Shown: one piece after another, positions 1 to 6,017 of the stretch
Position numbering within the stretch: position 1 is the stretch's first letter
Layout of the letters: each line of letters starts with the position of its first letter
Assembly: GCA_946886325.1 (NCBI GenBank)
Contig: CAMPIK010000107.1
Coordinates: 1 to 7,478 of the forward strand
Reading direction: 5' to 3'
Source: an uncultured Shinella sp.
GTDB lineage: Bacteria > Pseudomonadota > Alphaproteobacteria > Rhizobiales > Rhizobiaceae
Length of the DNA stretch: 7,478 nucleotides
Position numbers and translations under genes: made by a program
The notes under the pieces: generated by a model
Seen by the model: only the letters and a program-made list of their open reading frames with translations
Told to the model about the DNA's origin: nothing
The model's database searches: none

Positions 1-6
1 GCGCCC

Positions 7-12
7 TGTCAA
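7..12 (-). promoter_or_regulatory. possible -35 hexamer of a leftward promoter (incomplete)
   Basis: On the minus strand positions 12-7 read TTGACA, a perfect -35 consensus. It lies past the putative terminator of the ligase gene. Any -10 box would lie outside the window, so this is only a hint that another leftward gene begins just beyond the left edge. A hexamer alone occurs often by chance. Confidence 0.2.
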
Positions 13-40
13 GCCGCCCCGTCGCCGGAAGGCGATGGAC

Positions 41-63
41 AAAAGCGGCGACCCGATCGCCGC
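41..63 (-). terminator. probable rho-independent terminator of the regulator-ligase unit
   Basis: Read on the minus strand, GCGGCGA (63-57), loop TCGGG (56-52) and TCGCCGC (51-45) form a perfect 7-bp GC-rich stem, followed directly by TTTT (44-41). It starts 38 nt after the ligase stop codon. The T-run is short, but position, strand and stem fit an intrinsic terminator. A second small hairpin (TCGCC-TTCC-GGCGA, 35-22) follows and could assist. No coding region is supported in bases 1-101. Confidence 0.55.
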
Positions 64-101
64 CTGCTCAGTGGAAAGCGTCCGCCCCTCTGCGATGCCG
101 G

Positions 102-1415
102 TCAGTACACCGCTTCGTAGGCGGCGCAGATTTCGGCCTGCGTCTTGCCGGCGAGATAGGCGATCTCGCCTTCCTTGTGCTTGACATAGACGTCGGCAAA
201 GCCCTCGGGAAACCAGCCGCAGACCGTCGAATTGGACTGGAAGCGCTGCAAGGCCGCCTCCAGTGTCTGCGGCAGGCGGACATAGCCGCGCGCGGCGAGA
301 GCCTCGATGCCGAGCAGCGACAGGTCTTCCTGCGTCGCCTCGGGAACGTGAAGCCCCTCCTCAATGCCCTGCACGCCGGCATGCACGATCGCGGCCAGCG
401 CCAGATGCGGATTGGCGGCGGCATCGGCGGCGCGGAACTCGAAGTTGAACTGCGCGGCCTTCGCCACGTCGCTCATGTCGGAGACCGGGCAGATGCGCAC
501 GGAGGCCTCGCGGTCGCGGAAGCCGAGATTGTTGAAGGCCGCACTCCAGCGATGCGGGGTGAGACGCAGGTAGGAGACGACGCTCGGCGCCGTGATGGCG
601 ATGATCGAATCGAGATATTTCAGGATGCCGGCGACGAACTTGCCCGCGACGTCGGAGAGTTCATGCTTGCCGTCCGGGTCATGTGTCACGGGGTTGCCCG
701 CATCGTCGAGCATGCTCAGATGCACATGCACGCCGTTGCCGACGCCGGCCGGATCGCGGATCGGCGTAAACGTCGGCTCGTAGCCGATTTCGCGCGCGAC
801 CATGGCGACAAGCTCGCGCGTGATCAGCGAATGGTCGGCGATGGTGACGCCCTTCTGCGGCCCCATCGTCACCTCGAACTGGCCGCTGCCGAACTCCTTG
901 AGGATCGTGTCGGGCGTAACACCCGCCTCGCGCATGGCGGCAACGATCGCCTCGCAGAAATAGCGCTCCTCCTGGAACCCGCCGAGCGTGAAGGCCTTGC
1001 CGATCTCGCCGGTCAGGTGCCTGATCTGGAACTCGTGCTCGAAGGCGCCGAGAAGCGTGACGCCGGCCACCCGCTGCAACCGGTCGAGCGCCGACTGGAG
1101 GATCGAGCGCGTGCAGAATTCCCAGGGCCGACCGTCCGTGTAGCGGATATTGCCGAGCACGAAATTCTCGTTCGGCGCATCCTCTTCGCTGGCAATGCTG
1201 ACCTTGGTCGCCGGATCGGGGATGAGCACGAGGTCGCCGAGCGAGCCGAAGGGGCTGTCGGCGATGGCGTCGAAGCAGGTGATCTGCACGTTTGTCGGCG
1301 TCCAGCCGACGCCGCGCTTCAGGCGCTTCTCCATCTGCGAAAGCGGAAAGGCCTTGCCGCGCACCTTGCCGGAGAGGTCCCCGCAGCAGGCGACCATCAT
1401 CTCTTCACGTCTCAT
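102..1415 (-). CDS. glutamine-synthetase-family ligase (probable gamma-glutamyl-amine/amide synthetase)
   Basis: A 437-residue member of the glutamine synthetase superfamily, which joins the glutamate gamma-carboxyl to ammonia or an amine using ATP. Visible landmarks are an N-terminal beta-grasp part with GKVRGKAFP (about 16-24), the metal-ligand motif EHEF (E126, E128), EFGSGQFE (E174, E181), GNGVHVH (226-232, H230), a YLRLTPHRW stretch (282-290), RDREASVRI (300-308) and FEFRAADAAANPHL near 325-338. Where true glutamine synthetases read VPGYEAPV, with the ammonia-site flap glutamate, this protein reads TPHRWSAA, so Trp replaces Glu. The usual Arg two residues before the conserved Glu of the ExR motif is Asn324. 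No adenylylation-site tyrosine motif was recognised. This favours a bulky amine acceptor over ammonia, as in PuuA-, IpuC- or GMAS-like enzymes; the real substrate is unknown. The ATG at 1415 has GGGGA upstream and overlaps the regulator by 11 nt, suggesting translational coupling. The family is secure; the substrate class is inferred. Confidence 0.9.
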   Translation of the reverse strand: MRREEMMVACCGDLSGKVRGKAFPLSQMEKRLKRGVGWTPTNVQITCFDAIADSPFGSLGDLVLIPDPATKVSIASEEDAPNENFVLGNIRYTDGRPWEFCTRSILQSALDRLQRVAGVTLLGAFEHEFQIRHLTGEIGKAFTLGGFQEERYFCEAIVAAMREAGVTPDTILKEFGSGQFEVTMGPQKGVTIADHSLITRELVAMVAREIGYEPTFTPIRDPAGVGNGVHVHLSMLDDAGNPVTHDPDGKHELSDVAGKFVAGILKYLDSIIAITAPSVVSYLRLTPHRWSAAFNNLGFRDREASVRICPVSDMSDVAKAAQFNFEFRAADAAANPHLALAAIVHAGVQGIEEGLHVPEATQEDLSLLGIEALAARGYVRLPQTLEAALQRFQSNSTVCGWFPEGFADVYVKHKEGEIAYLAGKTQAEICAAYEAVY

Positions 1416-2304
1416 CGATGTCCCCGTTCAATCTGTCCTGGTCGTAGCCCGGCATGGCAAAACGCACGCCGTCCCAGTCGTTGATGCGTTTCTGCGTCGC
1501 TTCCCAGTCGGCTTCCGAGACGCGCACGATCAGCGCCTCGACCAGCGCCATGGCGGACGCGACCGTGTCCCAGGCGGTGCCGGCGTCGATCGGCAGCGCG
1601 ACGATATGGTCGGCGCTGCGGGCGGCCGGCGACATCCACTTGTCGGTGACGACGACGATGGTCGCGCCGCGCTTGGCCGCGATCGTCTCGGCAAGCCGCG
1701 CAAGGCTCGGCTGGTAGCGGCGGAAGTCGAAGAGCAGCACCACGTCCTTGCGGCGCATGCGCAGCACATGCTCCGGCCAGAATTCCGGATTGTCGGCCAT
1801 GTGGTAGATGCCGCTGCGGATCTGGCGCAGGTGCATGGACAGGAACGTCGCGATGCTGTCGCTGACGCGGCCGCCGATGAGGAAGATGTTGCGCGAGGGG
1901 TCGGCCAGCAGATCAGCGAGGCTGTCGAACTGCGCCTGCGATACGGTCTCCGTCATCTCCCGCATCACGGCCGAAAGCCGGGCGACGTATTCGCTGAGGA
2001 ACTCCGAATGCCCGACCGGCTTCTGGCTGGACTTGAGGTCGAGCGGCGAGCGCTGCCCCTCTTTCAACTCGGCGATCAACTGGCGCTGCAGGTCCTGGAA
2101 GCCGCCGCAGCCGATCTTGCTGACGAAGCGGGTGATCGACGGCGCGCTGACGCCGGTCTTCGCCGCCAGTTCCTGGATGCTTTCGAGACCCGTGAAGGGA
2201 TAATCGGCGAGGATCGCATTGGCGATCTTGCGCTCGCTTGCCGTCAGTTGCTCGGCGGCCGCACGGATGCGCGTGCGGATGGTCGATGATGTCAGCGCGT
2301 TCAT
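1405..2304 (-). CDS. MurR/RpiR-family transcriptional regulator (HTH + SIS domain)
   Basis: A 299-residue regulator of the usual RpiR length (about 280-300). The N-terminal HTH_6-type domain covers residues 1-80: LTASERKIANAIL (20-32) followed by a helix-turn-helix at about 41-62 (ESIQELAAKTGVSAPSITRF). A SIS (sugar isomerase) domain follows from about 138 to 265, beginning NIFLIGGRVSD and including VVLLFDFRRY and ATIVVVTDKW. SIS domains usually bind phosphosugars, but several RpiR proteins control nitrogen or amino-acid catabolism, so the effector is open. I chose the ATG at 2304, preceded by AAGGGGAA. An upstream in-frame TTG at 2361 would add 19 residues, but that TTG belongs to a TTGACT -35-like box. 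The gene is divergent from the amidohydrolase and heads a unit with the ligase, so it probably regulates both units and itself. Whether it represses or activates cannot be read from the sequence. Confidence 0.9.
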   Translation of the reverse strand: MNALTSSTIRTRIRAAAEQLTASERKIANAILADYPFTGLESIQELAAKTGVSAPSITRFVSKIGCGGFQDLQRQLIAELKEGQRSPLDLKSSQKPVGHSEFLSEYVARLSAVMREMTETVSQAQFDSLADLLADPSRNIFLIGGRVSDSIATFLSMHLRQIRSGIYHMADNPEFWPEHVLRMRRKDVVLLFDFRRYQPSLARLAETIAAKRGATIVVVTDKWMSPAARSADHIVALPIDAGTAWDTVASAMALVEALIVRVSEADWEATQKRINDWDGVRFAMPGYDQDRLNGDIDET

Positions 2305-2314
2305 CGGCTGCCAG

Positions 2315-2322
2315 TTCCCCTT
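2315..2322 (-). promoter_or_regulatory. ribosome binding site deciding the regulator start
   Basis: The minus strand reads AAGGGGAA from 2322 to 2315, 10 nt before the ATG at 2304. It supports that ATG over the in-frame TTG at 2361, which lies inside the promoter region. Confidence 0.6.
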
Positions 2323-2332
2323 GTTGAAACGG

Positions 2333-2361
2333 ATATTCGCGTTCTGAAAAAAAATAGTCAA
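2333..2361 (-). promoter_or_regulatory. candidate sigma-70 promoter for the regulator-ligase unit
   Basis: The minus strand has TTGACT at 2361-2356 (5 of 6 to TTGACA), a 17-bp spacer containing a run of eight T, and GAATAT at 2338-2333. GAATAT matches the alphaproteobacterial CTATAT-type -10 at four of six positions. Transcription would start near 2326, giving a leader of about 22 nt with the ribosome site at 2322-2315. The -35 box is also one arm of the inverted repeat described separately, so a bound regulator could occlude it. Prediction by eye only. Confidence 0.45.
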
Positions 2362-2404
2362 ATGGAAAAATCCGATTGACTATGATCGAAAAATTTCTTT
2401 GACT
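2354..2404. promoter_or_regulatory. putative operator cluster in the divergent intergenic region
   Basis: ATAGTCAA (2354-2361) and TTGACTAT (2376-2383) form a perfect 8-bp inverted repeat with a 14-bp spacer. GAAAAAT-N4-TTGACT also occurs twice in the plus orientation, at 2365-2381 and 2388-2404, with a 23-bp period. TTGACT is therefore present three times in 49 bp, with centres 20 and 23 bp apart, about two helical turns. The stretch is strikingly AT-rich against its GC-rich surroundings. It could bind the neighbouring RpiR-family regulator as a dimer or tetramer. Alternatively the TTGACT copies are simply outward-facing -35 boxes. No convincing -10 partner for a rightward promoter was found by eye, so the start of the plus-strand unit is unresolved. 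Confidence 0.5.
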
Positions 2405-2463
2405 GATGACCATGCTGCCCCGCACCATTCCGGGCCTCGCGGGGCAAATGGATCTCAATCTTC

Positions 2464-3279
2464 ATGCTCAGGACCGCAGACCGCGACAAGACCCGTTTGC
2501 TGAGTTCCGGCGATCCCGTTCCGGTGGAATGGGTCAATGCGGACGGTCGTTCGGATATCTTCCTGACCTGCGAACATGCCGGCCGCGCCGTTCCTCTGGC
2601 ACTCGGCGATCTCGGCGTGCCGCCGGCCGAGATGGACAGGCACATCGCCTATGACGTCGGCGCCGAGGGACTTTCCCGCCTTTTGTCGGCAAGGCTCGAC
2701 GCGGCGCTCGTCCTCCAGCGCTACAGCCGGCTGGTGATCGACTGCAACCGGCCGCTTTCGGCGCCCGACTGCTTCGTCGCGGTGAGCGACGGAACGGCCG
2801 TGCCGGCCAATGCGGGCCTCGACCAGTGGGAGCGCAAGCGCCGCTATGTCGAGATCCACCAGCCGCTGCACGAGGCGATCTCGGTGGCGCTCGACCAGCG
2901 CCGCGCCGCGGGGCGCCCGACGGTCCTCGTTTCCGTTCACAGCTTTACGCCGCTGATGCGCGCGACGGGCGCCGTCAGGGATTTCGAGCTGGGCCTCCTG
3001 CACAACAGCGACCGCCGTCTCGCCGATGCGCTGGCCGAAAGCTTCCGGGCGGCAAACCCTGACATCTCCGTCCGGCTGAACGCGCCCTACATCGTCGACG
3101 ACGAGTCCGATTTCACCATCCCCGTGCACGGGGAAAAGCGCGGCATTGCCCATGTGCTGCTCGAAGTGCGCAACGATCTGATCTCCGACGCGCGCGGTCA
3201 GGAGGCGTGGGCGGCAAGGCTCGGCCCTCCGCTCGAACGCGCCGTCACAATGCTTGAGGAAACCGCCGATGGCCGCTGA
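2464..3279 (+). CDS. N-formylglutamate amidohydrolase family protein
   Basis: A 271-residue cytoplasmic hydrolase resembling the N-formylglutamate amidohydrolase (HutG-type, FGase) family, zinc-type enzymes that split N-formyl-amino acids or similar N-acyl substrates. Family landmarks are CEHAG (36-40), HIAYDVGAEGL (60-70), SRLVIDCNRP (88-97), VSVHSF (156-161), and VHGEKRG plus LLEVRNDLI (221-227, 232-240). His and Glu/Asp residues in these motifs are the likely metal ligands and catalytic groups. No signal peptide is seen. The ATG at 2464 has only a weak Shine-Dalgarno (GGATC about 10 nt upstream), and no earlier in-frame ATG exists before the stop at 2407. No hutU, hutI or hutH gene lies nearby, so a role in histidine breakdown is not indicated; deformylation or deacylation of another N-substituted amino acid is more likely. 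It overlaps the next gene by 11 nt and so is probably co-translated with it. Confidence 0.85.
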   Translation: MLRTADRDKTRLLSSGDPVPVEWVNADGRSDIFLTCEHAGRAVPLALGDLGVPPAEMDRHIAYDVGAEGLSRLLSARLDAALVLQRYSRLVIDCNRPLSAPDCFVAVSDGTAVPANAGLDQWERKRRYVEIHQPLHEAISVALDQRRAAGRPTVLVSVHSFTPLMRATGAVRDFELGLLHNSDRRLADALAESFRAANPDISVRLNAPYIVDDESDFTIPVHGEKRGIAHVLLEVRNDLISDARGQEAWAARLGPPLERAVTMLEETADGR

Positions 3280-3919
3280 CCATCTCACCACCCGTGAAAT
3301 CCCGCTCGACCCGGCGGCCTCCGCCATTCTCTTCATCGACGTGCAGAACTTTTCCGTGCGCCGCGACGGCGGCGAGTTCAAGGACGTGCCGGACGAGGAG
3401 ATCACCGGCAAATACGGCTATTATTTCAAGCGCATCCACGAGGTGGCGATCCCGAACATGCAGAGGCTGCTTTCAGGCTTCCGCGCCGCCGGTATCGAGG
3501 TGCTGCACACCACGATCGAGAGCCTGACGAAGGACGGCCGCGACCGCAGCCTCGATTACAAGATCACCGGCTTCAACGTGCCGAAGGGCTCGCATGACGG
3601 CAAGGTGATCGACGAGCTTCAGCCGCTCGACGACGAGATCGTCTTTCCGAAAAGCTCCTCCAGCGTCTTCGTCTCCACCCATATCGACTACACGCTGCGC
3701 AATCTCGGCGTCCGGCAACTCGTCCTCTGCGGGCTCGTCACCGACCAGTGCGTGGAATCGGCGGTGCGCGACGCCTGCGACCTCGGCTATCTCGTGACGC
3801 TCGTGCCGGATGCCTGCGGCACCTATTCCGACGAGCGGCACGAGACGTCGCTCAGAGCCATCAAGGGCTATTGCCGGCAGGTCACGACCGACGCGCTGCT
3901 TGAGGAAATCGGACAATAG
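3269..3919 (+). CDS. isochorismatase-family cysteine hydrolase (amidase-like)
   Basis: A 216-residue cysteine hydrolase of the isochorismatase-like fold, the family that includes nicotinamidase, N-carbamoylsarcosine amidase, ureidoacrylate hydrolase RutB and biuret hydrolase. The catalytic triad is complete: Asp24 in LFIDVQN, Lys128 in FPKSSSS and nucleophile Cys161 in GLVTDQCVE, with the usual ESAVRDACDLGY helix and DACGTYSDERH loop after it. It cleaves a C-N bond in an amide, carbamoyl or ureido compound, and isochorismate is an unlikely substrate because no siderophore genes are present. I chose the ATG at 3269 because GAGG lies 9 nt upstream; an in-frame TTG at 3254 would add five residues without a better ribosome site. 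The start lies inside the end of the amidohydrolase gene (11-nt overlap), which suggests the two hydrolases are made together, possibly for consecutive steps. The exact substrate cannot be deduced. Confidence 0.9.
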   Translation: MAADHLTTREIPLDPAASAILFIDVQNFSVRRDGGEFKDVPDEEITGKYGYYFKRIHEVAIPNMQRLLSGFRAAGIEVLHTTIESLTKDGRDRSLDYKITGFNVPKGSHDGKVIDELQPLDDEIVFPKSSSSVFVSTHIDYTLRNLGVRQLVLCGLVTDQCVESAVRDACDLGYLVTLVPDACGTYSDERHETSLRAIKGYCRQVTTDALLEEIGQ

Positions 3920-4055
3920 AACCGGCAGCGGATTTTCAGGGAAACCACAAAGGGACGGAAACGACGAAAACCATTCCGAGACGGGCCGACAAGAAACACA
4001 AGCGAAACGGGCCGTTTCACCACGCAGAGCCAGAAATCATGAAAGGGGAACGACC
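3920..4055 (+). other. purine-rich intergenic leader before the importer genes
   Basis: This 136-bp gap separates the two hydrolases from the transporter. Its plus strand is rich in A and G, with few T until its end. It contains a short palindrome (4004-4018) and a direct repeat of ACGGGCCG (3981-3988 and 4007-4014, 26 bp apart). I see no strong terminator with a T-run and no convincing -35/-10 pair, so read-through from the hydrolases is plausible, but a separate promoter is not excluded. Confidence 0.5.
4004..4018. promoter_or_regulatory. 15-bp palindrome upstream of the binding-protein gene
   Basis: GAAACGG-G-CCGTTTC has perfect 7-bp arms around one central base, 38 bp before the start codon at 4056. 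The one-base centre makes it poor as a full RNA hairpin, so a protein-binding site is more natural if it is functional. It is unlike the TTGACT repeats of the divergent region. Confidence 0.3.
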
Positions 4056-5228
4056 ATGATGAAGACCTCGAAATTGCTCCTGACGGCGGCAGGCCTCCTG
4101 CTCGCCGCATCCACGGCCCAGGCGGCCGACGACAAGATCGTCATCGGCGGCGCGCTGTCGATGACCGGCATCCAGGCGCCGCTCGACACGCCCGGCTTTA
4201 ACGGCGCGCAGGTTGCCGTGAAATACCTGAACGACAATGGCGGCGTTCTCGGCAAACAGATCGAGTTCATCAACATCGACGGCAAGTCCGATCCGGTGAC
4301 GGTGGGCAACGTGGCCGTCGAACTGATCGACAAGGGTGCGGAACTCATCGTCGCGCCCTGCGACTTCGACTTCGGCGGTCCGGCAAGCCGCGAGGCGCAG
4401 TCGGCCGGCCTCGTCGGCATCTCGACCTGTGCCTCCGACCCGCTCTATTCGTCCTGGTCGCTCGGCGACAAGCAGTTCACGCTCTCCATGTGGAACACCA
4501 CGATGGGCGCGGTCGCTGCCGACTATGCGGTCAAGGAAAAGGGCTGGAAGACGGCCTATGTCGTCACCGACCAGTTCATCGCCTATACCAAGTCGCTGTC
4601 GAAATATTTCGTCGAGCAGTTCAAGACGAACGGCGGCGAGATCCTGCTCGAAGACACCTACACCAACGGCGACAACAACTTCTCGGCCCAGCTCGCGCGT
4701 CTCCAGGCGCTCGACAAGAAGCCGGACGTGATCTTCATCTCGTCCTACGGCCAGGACATCGGCGTCATCATCCGTGCGCTGCGCGAGGTCGGCTATGACG
4801 CGCCGGTGCTCGGCGGCGATGCCTATGACGACCCGGCGATGCATGAATCGCTCGGCGAGAAGTTCGGCAACGACGTCTTCTTCGTCACCCACACCTGGAT
4901 GGGTCCGGAGGCGCATCCTGATATGCCGAAGTTCATCGAGCTCTACACGGCGATGCACGGCAAGGCGCCGGACACGTCCTTCGTCTCGACGGGCTGGGAC
5001 ACGATCATGCTGATGGCCGAGGCGATCAAGGCCGCCGGCTCGACGGATGGCGCGGCCGTTGCCAAGGCGCTGGAAGACGGCCAGTTCAATCTCCTGACCG
5101 GCGACCTCGACTACGGCACGGCGGAAGAAGGCCATGTTCCGAACAAGGCGGCAGTGCTGATCGAGCTGAAGGCCGGCAAGCCGACCTTCGTCGGCTGGCG
5201 CAAGCCGGAATCCCTGCCGAAGCCCTGA
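4056..5228 (+). CDS. ABC transporter periplasmic substrate-binding protein (LivJ/HAAT type I fold)
   Basis: A 390-residue periplasmic binding protein of the branched-chain amino acid/amide (HAAT) class. The signal peptide is clear: MMKTSK, a hydrophobic LLLTAAGLLLAAS core and an AQA|AD cleavage site after residue 23. The mature protein begins KIVIGGALSMTGIQAPLDTPGFNGAQVAVKYLN in pattern, the standard first lobe of type I binding proteins, with the second lobe around the AYVVTDQF and VIFISSYGQDIG strands. Only two cysteines occur, C102 (APCDFD) and C125 (STCASD), so a periplasmic disulfide near the ligand cleft is possible. The ATG at 4056 has GGGGA six nt upstream; a second ATG follows at once. 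The upstream open frame (from 3810) is rejected because it overlaps the hydrolase and would bury the signal peptide. The ligand is probably an amide-type or amino-acid-like compound processed by the neighbouring enzymes, an inference from context only. Confidence 0.92.
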   Translation: MMKTSKLLLTAAGLLLAASTAQAADDKIVIGGALSMTGIQAPLDTPGFNGAQVAVKYLNDNGGVLGKQIEFINIDGKSDPVTVGNVAVELIDKGAELIVAPCDFDFGGPASREAQSAGLVGISTCASDPLYSSWSLGDKQFTLSMWNTTMGAVAADYAVKEKGWKTAYVVTDQFIAYTKSLSKYFVEQFKTNGGEILLEDTYTNGDNNFSAQLARLQALDKKPDVIFISSYGQDIGVIIRALREVGYDAPVLGGDAYDDPAMHESLGEKFGNDVFFVTHTWMGPEAHPDMPKFIELYTAMHGKAPDTSFVSTGWDTIMLMAEAIKAAGSTDGAAVAKALEDGQFNLLTGDLDYGTAEEGHVPNKAAVLIELKAGKPTFVGWRKPESLPKP

Positions 5229-5240
5229 TCCCGTCCGCAT

Positions 5241-5265
5241 CGGGCCGGCATGACCTGCCGGCCCG
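5241..5265 (+). other. strong intercistronic hairpin between binding protein and ATPase
   Basis: CGGGCCGGCA (5241-5250), loop TGACC (5251-5255) and TGCCGGCCCG (5256-5265) form a perfect 10-bp, very GC-rich stem 12 nt after the binding-protein stop. No T-run follows, so it is not a typical intrinsic terminator. Such structures often protect the 3' end of abundant binding-protein mRNA and dampen expression of the downstream transporter genes. It also covers an ATG at 5250, arguing against that codon as the next gene's start. Confidence 0.65.
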
Positions 5266-5282
5266 CCACCATCGGAAACGCC

Positions 5283-6017
5283 ATGACTGAAACGCGTCTC
5301 GCGATCAACGACGTGTCGGTGGAGTTCACCGGCCTTCGCGCGCTCGACCATGTCTCGCTCACCGTCGAAACCGGCGAGGTCGTCGGCCTCATCGGCCCGA
5401 ACGGCTCCGGCAAGACGACCCTCATCAACGCGATCACCGGCCAGGTGAAGCTCGCGACCGGCACGATCACGGCCGGCGACACGGTCCTGTCAGGCCTCAA
5501 GCCGCGCCAGATCGCGCTTGCCGGCGTCAGCCGCTCCTTCCAGATCGTGCGGCTCTTCAACGCGATGACGGTGCTGGAGAATGTCGAGGCCGGCGCGCTC
5601 GCCAAGGGCGTGGCGCGGGCTGCGGCGCGCGAGCGGGCGGAAACGCTGCTCTCCGAATTCGGCCTCTCTTCAAAAGCCGACGAACTGGGCGACAGCCTCA
5701 GCTACGGCGACAAGCGCCGCGTCGAGATCGCCCGCGCGCTCGCCGCCGAACCGCGCTTCCTGCTGCTCGACGAACCGGCCGCCGGCATGAACGACGCGGA
5801 AACCGAGACGCTGCTGCACACGCTCTCCGAACTGCCGGCGAAACGCGGCCTCGGTCTGCTCATCATCGACCACGACATGGGCCTGATCATGCGCCTCTGC
5901 CACCGGCTGCATGTGCTCGCCTCCGGCCGCACCATTGCAGAGGGCGACGCCGCCCATGTGCGCAGCCACCCGGCCGTCATCGAGGCCTATCTCGGAAAGG
6001 GGGCCGCGCATGCCTGA
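5283..6017 (+). CDS. ABC transporter ATPase, LivG type
   Basis: A 244-residue ATP-binding subunit of a HAAT importer, which powers uptake at the inner face of the membrane. Visible motifs are Walker A GPNGSGKT (38-45), Q-loop SFQ (Q87), the variant signature LSYGD (139-143) typical of LivG proteins in place of LSGGQ, Walker B FLLLDE (159-164), and the switch histidine H197 in IIDHD. The ELGDSLSYGDKRRVEIARAL pattern is characteristic of LivG. I chose the ATG at 5283, with GGAAA just upstream, because the alternative ATG at 5250 lies inside the 10-bp hairpin stem and would add an atypical 11-residue extension. It overlaps the next ATPase by 8 nt, so the two are probably translated together and act as a heterodimer. 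All catalytic residues are present. Confidence 0.93.
   Translation: MTETRLAINDVSVEFTGLRALDHVSLTVETGEVVGLIGPNGSGKTTLINAITGQVKLATGTITAGDTVLSGLKPRQIALAGVSRSFQIVRLFNAMTVLENVEAGALAKGVARAAARERAETLLSEFGLSSKADELGDSLSYGDKRRVEIARALAAEPRFLLLDEPAAGMNDAETETLLHTLSELPAKRGLGLLIIDHDMGLIMRLCHRLHVLASGRTIAEGDAAHVRSHPAVIEAYLGKGAAHA

Noticed and set aside
177..1484. 435-residue open frame on the plus strand opposite the ligase gene
   Set aside because: It is an antisense shadow of a GC-rich gene: low-complexity Arg/Ala/Asp/Gly composition, no domain, and the minus-strand frame has clear glutamine synthetase motifs.
1150..2289. 379-residue plus-strand open frame opposite the regulator
   Set aside because: Antisense of the RpiR gene and the start of the ligase; composition is skewed and no motif is recognisable.
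2376..2427. Rightward sigma-70 promoter using TTGACT at 2376 or 2399
   Set aside because: No acceptable -10 hexamer lies 16-18 bp downstream of either copy, so I list these only as repeat elements.
2406..2654. 82-residue plus-strand frame starting just before the amidohydrolase
   Set aside because: It runs out of frame into the amidohydrolase gene, is Arg-rich and has no ribosome site or domain; a regulatory upstream frame is conceivable but unsupported.
2455..3411. 318-residue minus-strand open frame opposite the amidohydrolase
   Set aside because: Mirror of the real gene's codon bias and no family resemblance, while the plus strand shows FGase motifs.
3810..4055. Long N-terminal extension of the binding protein
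   Set aside because: The extension overlaps the hydrolase gene out of frame and precedes a complete signal peptide with its own strong ribosome site at 4045-4049.
4017..5351. 444-residue minus-strand open frame opposite the binding protein
   Set aside because: Shadow frame rich in Arg, Val, Asp and Gly; the opposite strand has a signal peptide and a full binding-protein fold.
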